A stretch of 64,000 nt of DNA from Thalassia testudinum. Its lineage: Eukaryota > Streptophyta > Magnoliopsida > Alismatales > Hydrocharitaceae. A program made the translations under genes and the position numbers. Positions 44,963-55,767 of the stretch are shown here, piece after piece (within the stretch, counting starts at the first letter, position 1; every line of letters starts with the position of its first letter). A model generated the notes under the pieces. The model was not told the origin of the DNA. It did not search any database and saw nothing but the letters and a program-made list of their open reading frames with translations. Location of the stretch: the NCBI GenBank assembly GCA_037157565.1, contig JAZHRO010000050.1, forward strand, positions 41,646,501 through 41,710,500. Reading direction: 5' to 3'.

Positions 44963-47743
44963 TGACGAGAGCCTCATCATGAGCCCTAACTAGCTCATTT
45001 TGACCTAAGAAAGAGAATAAGAGCTCCTACATTAACCTAGAGAAGGGCCTAAATAAAGGAATTAATGTTCTGAGAAGGAAACATGAACTAACAGGTTAAA
45101 ACTGCAATTTTGCCATTGCATTACATAAACGAGATTTCTCATAGGCAAAACATAGGTTAAATGGTCAGAATAAGATAAAGAGTGGGTTGGTTCAGTTAGA
45201 AATGGGTTATTGTGCAATCCAAGAATTAAATGACATTCTGTAACCCTAAAACAGACATACTTAATTCAACAAGGTTTTGGTCAGGATAAAAATCAACTAA
45301 ACCCTCTAAAATTCATGGAAAAATATCCCCTAGGGTTTAGAACCTTCAATTTGGCCTTTGGAACCTATTTTGACCTAGATTGGGGTCCGAGCTCATTATT
45401 TGACCTAATTTGGGTCTTTGTGTAAAATGTCTAGTCAAACATGATCAAACCTAAAATACAACTTCACCATTGGATTCCTTAGACCCAAATTAGGTTTGTA
45501 CCAAAATTTGGACCTAAGGGGAGGTCATCTTGACCTACTTTGCAAAATAGTCCACCCAATTTCATTCTGGCCCCTAACTTTTGAAAACTCTTGCGTAGAC
45601 TCCCCTAACTTCCTCATCACTCTTACAAACAGGGACCTCCGCCATTAATGGGGAGAAATCCTACTCCGGTGAGGAATGGAGGGGGAGTACTCCCTAATTC
45701 CTCAGAGATCTCCCAAATTTGGAAGGGAGATTCCCTGAGGACTTCCCTTCCATCTGAGCGTAATCACAAGATCTGAATCGCTCCCAATCTCTCGTGCAAA
45801 AGCTTGAGAGATTTGGGTATCCAACGGATTTCCTACTCCAGAGAGGAGTCTTGCGCTTGGAAGCTTGTCTTCCAAGCACAAGAGACCCTGCTAGTATCTA
45901 TAAAAGGATCCTCAACCCCAGCTGCATCTCTTCAGCTCTACTTGGCCAGAGATCCACCCCAATTTCATCTTCTTCTCCTCCGGTCAAGAGTCCAGTCAGC
46001 TTCGACGAGCCATCCACTTTCTCGTAACTCTACTACAGTACTAGTGGCAGAGCTGCCTTCACCATCTTCCTTCGCGTCGTGCAACACCTGCGTGCGCACC
46101 TCTATCCCCTTCGTCATCGCTGCTCTCCCTCCATTGGACACCGTCTTCTCCGACGATAGTAGGTACAACTAGCCGCCTCCTCTCCCCCTTCGTCCACCTA
46201 GCTAGGTTAGAATTACTCCTCTCTATCCCCTTTTCAATTCCCCTCTTTCTATTTCCACTTTCGATCCCTCACAGCCACTGTCCACCGCCATCTTCTCCAT
46301 CTCCGGCCACCCACCGGCGAGGTGCTTCCACCGCTCCGCACCTCCACACGCCTCTCCAAACACCTCCCCACCTCCACCATATCTACTGATCACCTTCCAC
46401 CCATCCATCGACCACCATCACCTCCTTAAACGTCCCCCAACCAAACCCATAAGCACAGCCACAGGGTGACCAAAGTACACACGCCTAGGCCACCCTGTGG
46501 CCTACCACCTACCGTCCCACCTTTGCCTTGACACGGCAAAGCTTCCCATGTATTTTAATGGGGCCACAAGGTTGTGTTTGTGTGTGTCAGATCTGAGTAC
46601 CTATCACCATTGAAACACACAACAAGATGGTCGCAAGCTTCGCTCCAAGCCGCGCACTCCAGGCATTAGAGTCCCAAGTGAAGTGGATTGCTGTTGCAAA
46701 CTCATACAGCTAAGCAATTGTCTTAGCAAGCAATCCAGTAGCAACAATTGAAGGAGTTCCTACGGGCATGAGAGTAGAAGTGGGTGGGACTTTTAGTCCC
46801 ACCTTGTGAATGTGAGAGCATGGTGCGTAGTATAAGTTGTTTTTGTGCTTTCTTCTCATCGCCTACTCCTCATCCGCGACCTGCCCTCGTGGACCTGGCA
46901 CCTGACCTGATTACCTAAACCTAGAACTCATGCATCACACCCACACTGGTGTGCCTGGACCCGAGAGTGCACCCGACCCGATTACCCAGCTCTGGGAGAG
47001 TGTACTGAAGAGAGAAATAGAGAGAGAGACGTAGGGAGGGTAGGGGGTAGGTTTTTCTGCGTGGTGTTGTGCAGGAAAGAAGAGGGAGGTAAGGAAGGAA
47101 GAGGTGCAGCAAAAGAAGAAAAGGAAGAAGGTAGCGGCTGAAGGACTTAGCAAGGAAGAAGGTAGTTGAAGAAGAAAGGAGACGCACTGTAGCAAAGGAG
47201 TGGTAGAGCAAGGGAAGAAAAAGAAGAAGGTAGCTGAAGAAGAAAAGAAGAAAGAAGAGAAGCAGGGACTTAGCCGTAGGAAGACAAAGAAGAGAAAGAA
47301 GGGAGAAAGTAAGGGCAGAAGAAAGAGAGAAGTAGGAGTGGCCAAGCAGAAGAAGAAGAAGAAGATAAGGAAAAACAAAGAGGAAAAGAAGAAGAAGAAG
47401 AAGCCCAACCGCAGAGCAAAGAGAAAGGGAAAGAAGAGAGAGAGAAGACAAAAATCACATATCAAGAACTATAGCAAAAGGTTTAAAATGTCTGATTTTT
47501 CATCAGATGTCCAAGTTTTGAGCATTATTTCTACATAACATTACTCTTCATTTTTGGTTGAATTAGTTATTGCTTCTTATTAAATTGAGAGTTGTGTTCT
47601 TAAGTTTTAAAATACCCAATTGCTCCTTGTGTTCGACCTCGGATACTTTGCTTTTAGAGTTATAAATTTTTATTTGTTTTTGCGGCAATTTCATCTATAT
47701 TACAATGAGACATCTTTTAAAACTCAATCTAGCTGCGTAAACA
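44963..47743 (+). repeat. Element C 3' LTR
   Basis: It begins TGACGAGAGCCTCATCATGA, which can fold on itself like the A tip, and ends GTAAACA at 47743. TATAAAAGG is at 45899-45907. The purine-rich tract is about 46990-47455; the opposite-strand leucine/serine-rich frames there are shadows. The flanking 5-mer on the right is TACCT; its left partner is lost. Confidence 0.92.
45899..45907 (+). promoter_or_regulatory. TATA box of element C 3' LTR
   Basis: TATAAAAGG, same position as in the 5' LTR (34676-34684). Confidence 0.6.
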
Positions 47744-48237
47744 TACCTCGACAACTTCCACTCATGCGAACGTCTAACGAAACTCTATCTATGAGTACCA
47801 AGTACCCCGGTGTCTTCCGCTATGCATGCAGGTGCCTGTTTAGCCTAGAGTTACGAGTAGCTCCACATGGAGTCAGATTCAGGTACTTCCAAGTACCATA
47901 ACTTGGCGATAGCCCATGACTCGCTGTCATACATGGGAACCATCCATGTTTCGAGGTAGATCTTAGGTAGCCTATAGCCACCACACATCCTCGGGTCTCT
48001 AACTCGAAATGTGAACCCGTGGTTCACGAAGTTAGTGGGTGCTGCCCTATAAGCTCACCTAGTAGACTTGCTTGTCTTTTAATCCATTTAGAATATTGTA
48101 CTACGAATGAAATCCTAAAGACCTTTTGTATCACCTAAGGTCTAGCCTTAGACCTTAGGATCCAAGCTTCCCTTTCTGTTGGCTCATAATTGAGCTGCTA
48201 AGATTTAATTTTTCAGGTTTCACTTTAAATTTAGTCG
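47744..48237. other. Unassigned flank between element C and solo LTR
   Basis: About 490 bp unlike the other elements in the window and without a supported gene. It holds a near-perfect inverted repeat at 48134-48159 (CCTAAGGTCTA / TTAGACCTTAGG). It may be original host sequence or part of another repeat. Confidence 0.4.
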
Positions 48238-48242
48238 GTTAC

Positions 48243-50456
48243 TGATAGCACTTTTGTGCGATTTTTAAATTTAAGTTTTTAAGTCGTTGCAGCACACAAA
48301 AATAGATTCGCTTTTAAATTTATAATCCTAGATAGTGGGGTATCTACGGTCGTCCAAGGAGGCAAGTTTGCAACAATTAAATCTCTTGCTTTCAAAATAA
48401 ATCTCAACTTTCTTTTTGATCTTTTTCAATATACCATTTTTATGTTTTTGAAATTAAGGCAACATGCGAAATTGTTGGGGAGAAAGTGACTTACACTTAA
48501 CTCAATACACTACTTCTAAAGTGGCAAGTAGAGCATCTCCCTAAGCTCACTCTAGGCAAGTGTAGGCCTAGAATAATTAGGGAGAGGGAGTGAAGAATGC
48601 TAAAAATAAAGCAATTAAAAATGCAACTAAAGAAGGCAACTTGATCAATGAGAAAGTGTTGTACAAAAACCCTAGTAGAGGAAAGCTTCTACAACTAGAA
48701 TTATAAGTACAAAGTAAAGAAACACTAATCCTTGAAAAATTGATGAAGAGGGGAGGCTCCTTGCTCCAAGCCTAGTAGCTCCTGGGCTTAAAAAGAAGTG
48801 CTCCAACTCTTTGTCTCTGAAAGCTCCACCAAATTGATGTCCTCCAAAGCAAGCCCTAAGGGGGAGTGCCCTAGCTGTTCTCCAAGGGTGGACGTCCACC
48901 CTAGGTCCTTCTCCTTTGCCTGGCCGTCCTCCTTGAGATGGAAAGGTCCTCCTCCTTGGCGTGGCCCAAGTTGAAGAGAGTGGGAAGAAGAAGGCACCAA
49001 GGGGGCTGGTGATGTGCCCCCTTAATCTTCTTCTCTACTCCTTCTCCTTAGCCGTAGGTATAGGTGGATGTAGGTGGAATAATACACTAATGGAGGATGA
49101 AGAAAATGTGGGAAGTTAGGTGGGCATATATAGTGTAGGAAGGGGGGCATAGGTGGCTCTTGGAATGGATGGCTAGGATAGGATATGGGGGGTAGTTGGA
49201 AATCCTAGGGCTAAGGATAAGTGGCACCACCTAAAGGGTGCTAAGGGGGGTAGTTAAGGCTTTGGTGCCCTTTAGAATTGGCACCAAAATGGGCCTTCTA
49301 GAAGGCCATTAGGTGGCGCCACCTTAGGGTTTTAGAAGGGGGGTATGTGGATGGCTAGGATGGGTTATGTGGGTAGGTGTAAGGTGGATAAAGGGACTGA
49401 AAGTTGGCGCCAAGAGGGAGGTGGTTAGGGTTAGTTTTGGCACCAACTTTTGGTGTCTTTTGGTGGTTAGTTGAGGGGTGAAAGATGGTGAAGAGGTGGT
49501 GCCAAAATGAGTAGGATAGCTAGCGTAGGTAGGGCTTAAGTTGGTGGAGCTAGCTAAGGTTGAGTTGAAGGTGGTGGATGGCCATGGAGCTGGTTGCTAG
49601 CTAAGATAAGTTAAGCTAAGCTAGCTTAGCTAGCTATGGAGTAGAGGAGGAGGTATTGGAGCTAGGGTTTGAAGAGAGGAGCTGAGGAGGAGAAGTCTGG
49701 AGCTGGCAGTTGCTGAAGAGGCTGGCATGGAGCTACTCTAGCTGGCTTAGCTTGCTAGTTCTTTGCTAGCTGCTAAGCCAAGCTAAAGTGAGCTGGCTTC
49801 CACCATATTGAGTTGAGGTGAGCTGGGACTGGTTCTCCCGGGGAGGATCAAGCTGGTTGAGGCAGCTAAGGTAGCTTAGCTCAACTGAGTTGAGCTAAAC
49901 TGAGTCCCCGGGAGCTGGACTTAAGCTCTTCTTCAGCTGGCTGGAGTTGAGTGGAGCTGGATGTAGCTGGATATGAGCTGGGGTGAACTCCAGTCAACTC
50001 AACTGAGCTAGCTAGAGCTCCCTGTGGACTTATGGGAGCTAAAATGAGCTAGACTCAACTAAGTTTAGCTGGATCTGAGCTTGCTTAAGTTAGGGTGAGC
50101 TAAGATGAACTCCCTTCAGCTGCCATTCAGCTGAGATTAGCTGAATGGAGCTGGGATGAGCTAACCCTAGTTCAAGTAAGCTAGGTTCCAGCTGTGGTGA
50201 GCTGGATCAAGCTCAGTTCCAGCTAGTCTGAGCTTCTCCTTCACTATTTTCCTTCTTGAGTGCTAGGGTTTTAGGGATCTGTATATCTGTTCATCCATAA
50301 CACTCACAAAAACATATCAAAAAGATAATAAAAAATGCAATGCCTGCCTAACCTAATTTATGCCTAAATGCAGCCTAAAAACCCATTTGCGGAGTAAAAT
50401 CCTAAGAGCTAGGTTTGTTTTAATGCATAAGAATGATGATAAATTAGCATTTATCA
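48243..50456 (-). mobile_element. Solo B-type LTR with target duplication GTTAC
   Basis: The 2214-bp LTR starts on the minus strand TGATAAATGC at 50456 and ends at 48243 (CTATCA in LTR orientation). GTTAC flanks it on both sides (48238-48242 and 50457-50461). There is no PBS or internal sequence. The AGCT-rich block is 49580-50230. Confidence 0.95.
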
Positions 50457-50461
50457 GTTAC

Positions 50462-51832
50462 TCTTCAGCTTCCAATTCATTTCTTTAGGTGTTTATATAC
50501 ACATGGCATACTTAGTCATTAATTTCAAGATTTGCATTTGCCTCTTCAAGTTTCTAGTAGTGTTAATGAGTTAAACCCTTCTTTTCTTATTTTTCCTCAT
50601 TTCTCTTTGTAAAAGCAAGGCTAAATAATAGCATCATTAGTATCAATTCACCAGCACCAGTACTAGGCTAAATGTTTCGTATCATCCTAGGTACCAACTA
50701 CCCACTGGCCACTCAGTAGTGCTAGTACCAATGCTGATTCTCAGGACAGGTACTGGGCACCTCCAAATTTCCATTTATAAACCCTTCGAGCCTAGGAAAG
50801 GTGGCTAATACTGGTACAAGGTGGTTCCAACACCTAGTTTTCCATGACTACAGGGTCACATCCCCTGCATAAACCTTCCCATTGACACCTGAGGGCTCAG
50901 ATTCATCATTCACCCATTATAAGGTATAAATAGGGTGCCATTCTTAGCCTTAACAACCCTAATAATGTTGTGAGCATGACACTACTCTAGTGTGTTTCAA
51001 AAACCATCCCAGGTATTCTTTCTTTTTTTTCTAACCTGTTACTATTCATACTAAGGGCACTTTGGGGCCCTAAAACCTCATTGGATCTATAAACTCCAAA
51101 TCTAACATGAGCTCTCACCAAGATATACCTATGAGTTATCAAGAACATAGAAGTCCCCATTCTATCTCAAATCTCAACATGCGATTGCAAGATCACATAC
51201 ATGTAGCCACATCTTATAGGATAAAATCACAACATGGATCACCTCATGAGTTCCACAACTAAGCAAGCACGTCTTAGCCTTAGCATGCCTAAAATCCTAC
51301 GCATTCACTATTCTTAAGAGACTTCAAACAGCAATGCCCACCCCTAAAATCTTGATCTTGTTGGCAATGTGTGAGGGAGAGAGAGGCAACTTGAGTGACG
51401 AAGGGTGGAGGAGGGTTGAGCACTATCGATAGGAGGGTGGAAGAGGGTTTAGAGAGGGTAGGGGCTTCATCGAACAGCGTGAAGATAGGGGAGGGCCTCA
51501 AAGGGATGAGAGAGGAGGGAGATGACAAGGGTTTGGTGGTGATGTGCTTCGTTATTTGTGTAGGGAGAGAGGACATGTTGCAGTAGTATGCTGTAATGCC
51601 CTCATGTTCCTTGCTCGTGGGGGATTAGGGCACAGATAGTGAACTTGTAGAAGATGGGGTGATTAAGAGAGGCAACGTGGGGTCTCAAGAGCACGTCGAG
51701 GGGCAATCCTCCACAACGTGGAGAAGAACCAAACCCTAATTGTCATGTGGGAGCTTCGGGTGTGGGCCACCAGGAGCCACAACTAGAGAAGGGTGACACA
51801 TGAAGGGAACATGCATGGCAGCCTCCAGTGCC
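50462..51832. other. Unassigned sequence upstream of LINE
   Basis: No supported gene. From about 51350 the plus strand becomes G-rich (GAGGGTGGAAGAGGG-like), which could be the 5' untranslated part of the LINE that follows. The overlapping open frames at 51289-51586 on both strands show no recognisable domain. Confidence 0.4.
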
Positions 51833-52916
51833 TCCAATAATGCCCTCCTTGGATGTGGAGGTTCCTCTATTGCCAGATGTCCTCACCGCGAAGACGCTTC
51901 TACGGGGATCTCTTATCGGGGAGATCATGGTAGGCACTCCAACCTTGGTTGATCTCCAAGGCTTCATAAGGTCTCTATCCCTGTCCTTGTTGATGTGGAA
52001 GTTTCGGTGTTGAACCCTTTGACGTTGTTGCTTTTTGGCTTATCGGATTCTGACGTGAATGTTTTGAAGTTCCAATCATCGTGTTTTTGTTTGGTTTTTG
52101 TAATGTGGTGAATGGTTTCCTCGTTTGATAGGGCTTTGAATGAGAGACCCCCTCAGCGTGTGTTCACCAAGGAGGGCTTGGTCATGATCAACAGGGTTGC
52201 CCCTGCACCTACGCTCCAATGCCATGGTTGAAAGTGTCATTGTAGGTTTTGCATCACTAAAAGTGGGTTCGGTTGTGGGGTTGGTGGAAGGAGATGGAAG
52301 TTAGGTGAGGGTGAAGGTGAAACTGAGGTATGGCGGTTTGTTTCATGAAATGGCTATCCTCAGATGTGGAGTTTGCTCCTGGCTCCTTTCTATCAAGGTG
52401 AGTGTGCACCTGGTGATGGTGGAGGAGAAGGAGAGAGAAGAGAAGGTGGAGAACATGAGGGAAGAAAATATATAGTGGCGTTTGGTGGTGCAGGAGACAT
52501 AGGCCTTGGGAAGTAATAACCAAAAGAAGTGGAAGATCAGCAGTGATTCGTAGGCAAATCAGATGAGGGGTAAAGAGGTGATGGGCGACAACGGAGAGAT
52601 GGATTACGAGAATGACAAGGCCGTGGTAAGTCACAGTGAAAGGATGCCTCGTGGACCTATTACAAGTGATGAAACTCAACCTACAATGTAGCAGAATGAA
52701 ATTGATGGTGGCAACACTTTTGTTTTCTCCACACCAGAGGGGGGAGTGTACAATGCAGGGTCTGATGCTCCAACTCGTGGGGGCACATGATGCAGGGGAA
52801 GGTACAACCTTCGTAGCCGTGGATCCTCTAAAATTGATGTTAATCAGTTTGCCAACATTCTCAAGATTTCAAATAGGGTTGATTCAAATGGGGACAAATG
52901 GGTCTCCACAAGTTGA
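51833..52916 (+). pseudogene. LINE ORF1 remnant
   Basis: The C-terminal part is readable in one frame: EIDGGNTFVFSTPEGGVYN and, after a TGA, RYNLRSRGSSKIDVNQFANI, ending at TGA 52914-52916. A RYNLR-like arginine-rich end is common in plant LINE ORF1 products (RNA-binding chaperones). No CCHC knuckle was recognised. The upstream part, including the open frame 51828-52013, is damaged and its start is a guess. Confidence 0.5.
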
Positions 52917-53159
52917 GAGTCCTAACGTGGAACATTAGGAGGCTACAAAACAACACTAGACGAAGTTTTTTGGCCAGATATTTGAGTAAATGGAAGATTG
53001 ATTGTGTGCTGCTACAGGAGACACACATCAAGAGTGATGAGGTGGAGGTTGGATTCCATTGAAGAAGGAAGAGACTCTATTGAAGTGCATTGGGTCATCT
53101 GGGAGGTTTAGGGGTTTATGTGTTTGTTGGAGATCTAATAGCCTTCGTCTGGAGGATAG
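52898..53159 (+). pseudogene. LINE ORF2 N-terminal endonuclease fragment
   Basis: The ATG at 52898 (MGLHKLRVL) leads into LTWNIRRLQN, then WKIDCVLLQETHIKSDEVEVGF. These are the two N-terminal signatures of apurinic-type (L1) endonucleases: the catalytic Asn in TWN and the Glu in QETH. Two TGA codons follow at about 53059 and 53086, then LGGLGVYVFVGD. The start overlaps the ORF1 stop by about 19 bases. The frame is cut at 53159, before the remaining catalytic residues. Confidence 0.8.
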
Positions 53160-54061
53160 TGATGAGGTGTGGCTCATCATAGCTAAAATGCCTAAGTTAA
53201 GCTAGAAACTAGGTTAAACACTACATAATTAACACAAGAAAAGGGTTAAGTGTGAAAAATAGCATAAATGACCTAAAACAACAAATTGAGGTTAAAATGC
53301 ATTATTATGTCACAAAATGAGATATTCTATTACTAAATGCAAAATGATGATCCAGTTGCAAAATTGAACACGTCTTTAGGCTCAAAAGTTCAAATTTAAA
53401 GTGAAATCTTGTTCTTAAATGTTCAATTAAGCTTCAATAAAAACTTCATTACATTTGAACAACATTAGGACCCTACATTAATGATTTTACATATAGGTCC
53501 TTACTCTATTTACATCTATTCACACTTAAACTCCAAGGGATTTATTTAAAAATCGCAGGGACCTTTTTGAGAGACATCACGACTGCGCTATAATCTTTCC
53601 CTTCATTTATGGGTCCCCTTACAATTTTCACACTATTTTGTCAATTGGGCTTCCACGTAATTTCTCCAACTGACCTATGATGCACTCAATCCACTGTTCA
53701 TGCAATGAACTGGAAGCACAACTGCCATCGGTCCTCTCCACCATCCATCCAACAGTGGATCTACCACCAAATAGTGTGCGACTTTGCATGAAGAATCGCA
53801 GCCTCACCAAGATCTGATCCAACAATGCACATTTGGTTTTGAACTTCCCACCCTCCTCCGAGCTCATCCCCACCACTAACCCTATCAATGCCTAGTCACA
53901 CCTTGCGGAGCTTGGAAACACTTCCTCGCCTACTTAAGTAGCTTCCCAGACCCGCACGTGCGCCATTGGTCCCCTCCTACATCTCTTGAGCTGGTCATTC
54001 ACTCCTCTCCAATTTTCTCTCCTCACACTACCCCAATTCCATCACCATGGCATTGGAAATC
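53160..54061 (+). other. LTR-like sequence interrupting the LINE
   Basis: It opens with the self-complementary tip TGATGAGGTGTGGCTCATCA at the exact point where LINE coding ends. This resembles the A-type LTR tips at 11888 and 44963. The rest is only loosely similar to A-type LTRs (a GGTCC/AGGGACC-rich U3-like middle). No PBS, coding region or matching right end was found. It may be a diverged LTR fragment; confidence is low. The open frame at 53628-53888 is not supported as a gene. Confidence 0.35.
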
Positions 54062-55762
54062 TGATGTAAACATGTTTACACTACTTAAGATGTCTATTTA
54101 TGCATGTTCTTAAGCATAGGATTGCATTGCATACTATAAATATTGCATAGCATGCATCATCTTGCATTTAGAGTAGTTTGAATAAAATGGTGGTTAATTG
54201 TCTCCTTTTATGTTCATGGATAGGGCAAACTTTTTATTGGGGCCTTGGGTCGAAGATCCAACTGTACAGATGTGATCAGGGCGACGATTTGAGTTCAACG
54301 ACTCCAAAATTTCCTTAATCAGGCACCTATAGCATCAGATAGAGATCGGGGAACCCTAGGAGATCAAGGGCCAAAATGGTGTGAATCTACACTTCAAACG
54401 ACAAATCGAACCACACGAATGGATTCAGATTGACAATCGCAGCCTAACGACGTGAAAATCGACTTAATCCGATAACCGTGGCACCATCTACATCATCCAG
54501 AAGATGGATGGCCAAGATGGCACCACGTGGCGCCATCTTAACCGCCCAATCGACCGCACGCATCAGCTAAAGGCCTCTGCATCAACCCTTCCCCGCTGTT
54601 GGATCAAGATCCAACGGCTGCGATGCATCCATGCTTAAGTTAAGCGTTCGACATAAACACACCCACAACGCGTTGGTCGAGCGCTCTAACGCGAAGCGCA
54701 GGCACGTTTCGATCGGCGCCGTGCTGCAATTGAAGTGGAGGCGTACGCCTGATCGACAGCACGATCGTGATCTAGCGGCTGTGGGTGCTCGATAGTGCCC
54801 ACTCATTATTGCACCCCACGCCTCACGCGAGATCGCATGCGGGCAGGCACGCAGAGGAGGCGAGCAGAGGCGTGACTTAAGCCGTTCGATCTCACGATCG
54901 GACGGCTGAGAGCAGCTGAACGTGTGCACGTGTTATGCATGAGGAGGTGAGCGGGCATGCGCACGTTGCCCACTACACCCACGATGGGGCTTTAGCGATG
55001 GTTTTATCCATCACTAAAGACCCCTGATTTAATGATTTTCAAATTAAAATGACTTAATTGCCCTCACTCCTTGCAATTATAAAAGGAGACCCCCTCCACA
55101 TGAAATTCTCATCCCTTCCTTCTCTTCTCTCCCTCTCCAAAGCTCAGGAGAAGCTTATCCCACACCCGGGATGCTTCTTGCGAGATAAAGTCAATTTTTC
55201 GTCCCCCTTTCGGAAGCGGATCCTGCGACGATGACGACGACGTGCTACCCCATTCCCATTCTTCCTGCTTCGCCCTCCTTCGTCCTACTCTGTCCTCCTT
55301 CGTCCAAGCGTCGTCCCATCCGAATCGTCCTCCAAGCGACCGTCGAGGAGGATATCTCTCTCCCCATTCTTTTTACTACTCTCTAGAATAGATTTACTGC
55401 TTTCTAGAGTAGATTACTGCTTTCTAGTGTAATCATTTTCCCACTTTCTAGTGTAATGAACAATCTTTCTGATGATGAAATTCCATGTTCATTCTACATC
55501 TCTTTTTGGCTTTTGTTTGTAATATTCTCTCTCTCTCTTCTATTTATTGTAAATAATTAGATAGTTCTAATCAATTAATTTACTTCGTGACAAATAAAAC
55601 AAACGCGTGTTTTTAAATCAAACGTCCACCTCCCTATGTTCAACCTGGGATTTCCATTCCGGTATAAATTTTATTTGTTGAACACGAGTTCTTCGCTTTC
55701 ATACTACGACAACAGGTTTTTCAAAACCAAACACGTTAGCATAGCAACTCGCACGTTCAACA
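54062..55762 (+). mobile_element. Solo D-type LTR with target duplication AAATC
   Basis: The 1701-bp LTR begins TGATGTAAACATG and ends CACGTTCAACA, flanked by AAATC at 54057-54061 and 55763-55767. Its first about 130 bases (TTCTTAAGCATAGGATTGC, ATAAATATTGCATA) and its last about 100 bases (GTTCAACCTGGGA, GGTATAAATTTTATTTG) match the LTRs of element Z. A TATAAAAGG box is at 55078-55086. It has no internal region. The open frame 54582-54929 lies inside it and is not a gene. Confidence 0.9.
55078..55086 (+). promoter_or_regulatory. TATA box of solo D-type LTR
   Basis: TATAAAAGG followed by AGACCCCCTCC, analogous to the degenerate AAAGGACCTACACCCC segment in the LTRs of Z. Confidence 0.6.
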
Positions 55763-55767
55763 AAATC

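Larger units (their letters stand above)
33850..47743 (+). mobile_element. Element C: Athila-like Ty3/gypsy retrotransposon, A-type LTRs, nearly full length
   Basis: The structure parallels element A: 5' LTR (33850-36561, tip missing), perfect PBS 36565-36582, leader, gag, protease, RT, RNase H, integrase, non-coding 3' region, polypurine tract and 3' LTR 44963-47743. The internal region is about 8.4 kb, roughly 100 bases longer than A, which a 97-base tandem duplication in the 3' region accounts for. Its LTRs resemble each other more than they resemble those of A, so C is a separate insertion of a sister subfamily. The 5' target duplication is lost with the truncated LTR tip. Confidence 0.92.
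51833..53159 (+). mobile_element. 5' part of an L1-type LINE (ORF1 and start of ORF2)
   Basis: A decayed ORF1 is followed by the N-terminus of an L1-type ORF2. The left limit is uncertain. The sequence ends abruptly at 53159, where a different sequence with an LTR-like tip starts, so the reverse transcriptase part is missing from the window. Most plant LINE copies are 5'-truncated; here the 5' part survives and the 3' part is lost. Confidence 0.75.

Noticed and set aside
52257..52679. 140-codon minus-strand frame with hydrophobic segments
   Set aside because: It overlaps LINE ORF1 on the opposite strand and has no recognisable domain; most likely a shadow.
54582..54929. 115-codon minus-strand frame with Cys and Arg
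   Set aside because: It lies entirely inside the solo D-type LTR and is absent from the related LTRs of element Z.
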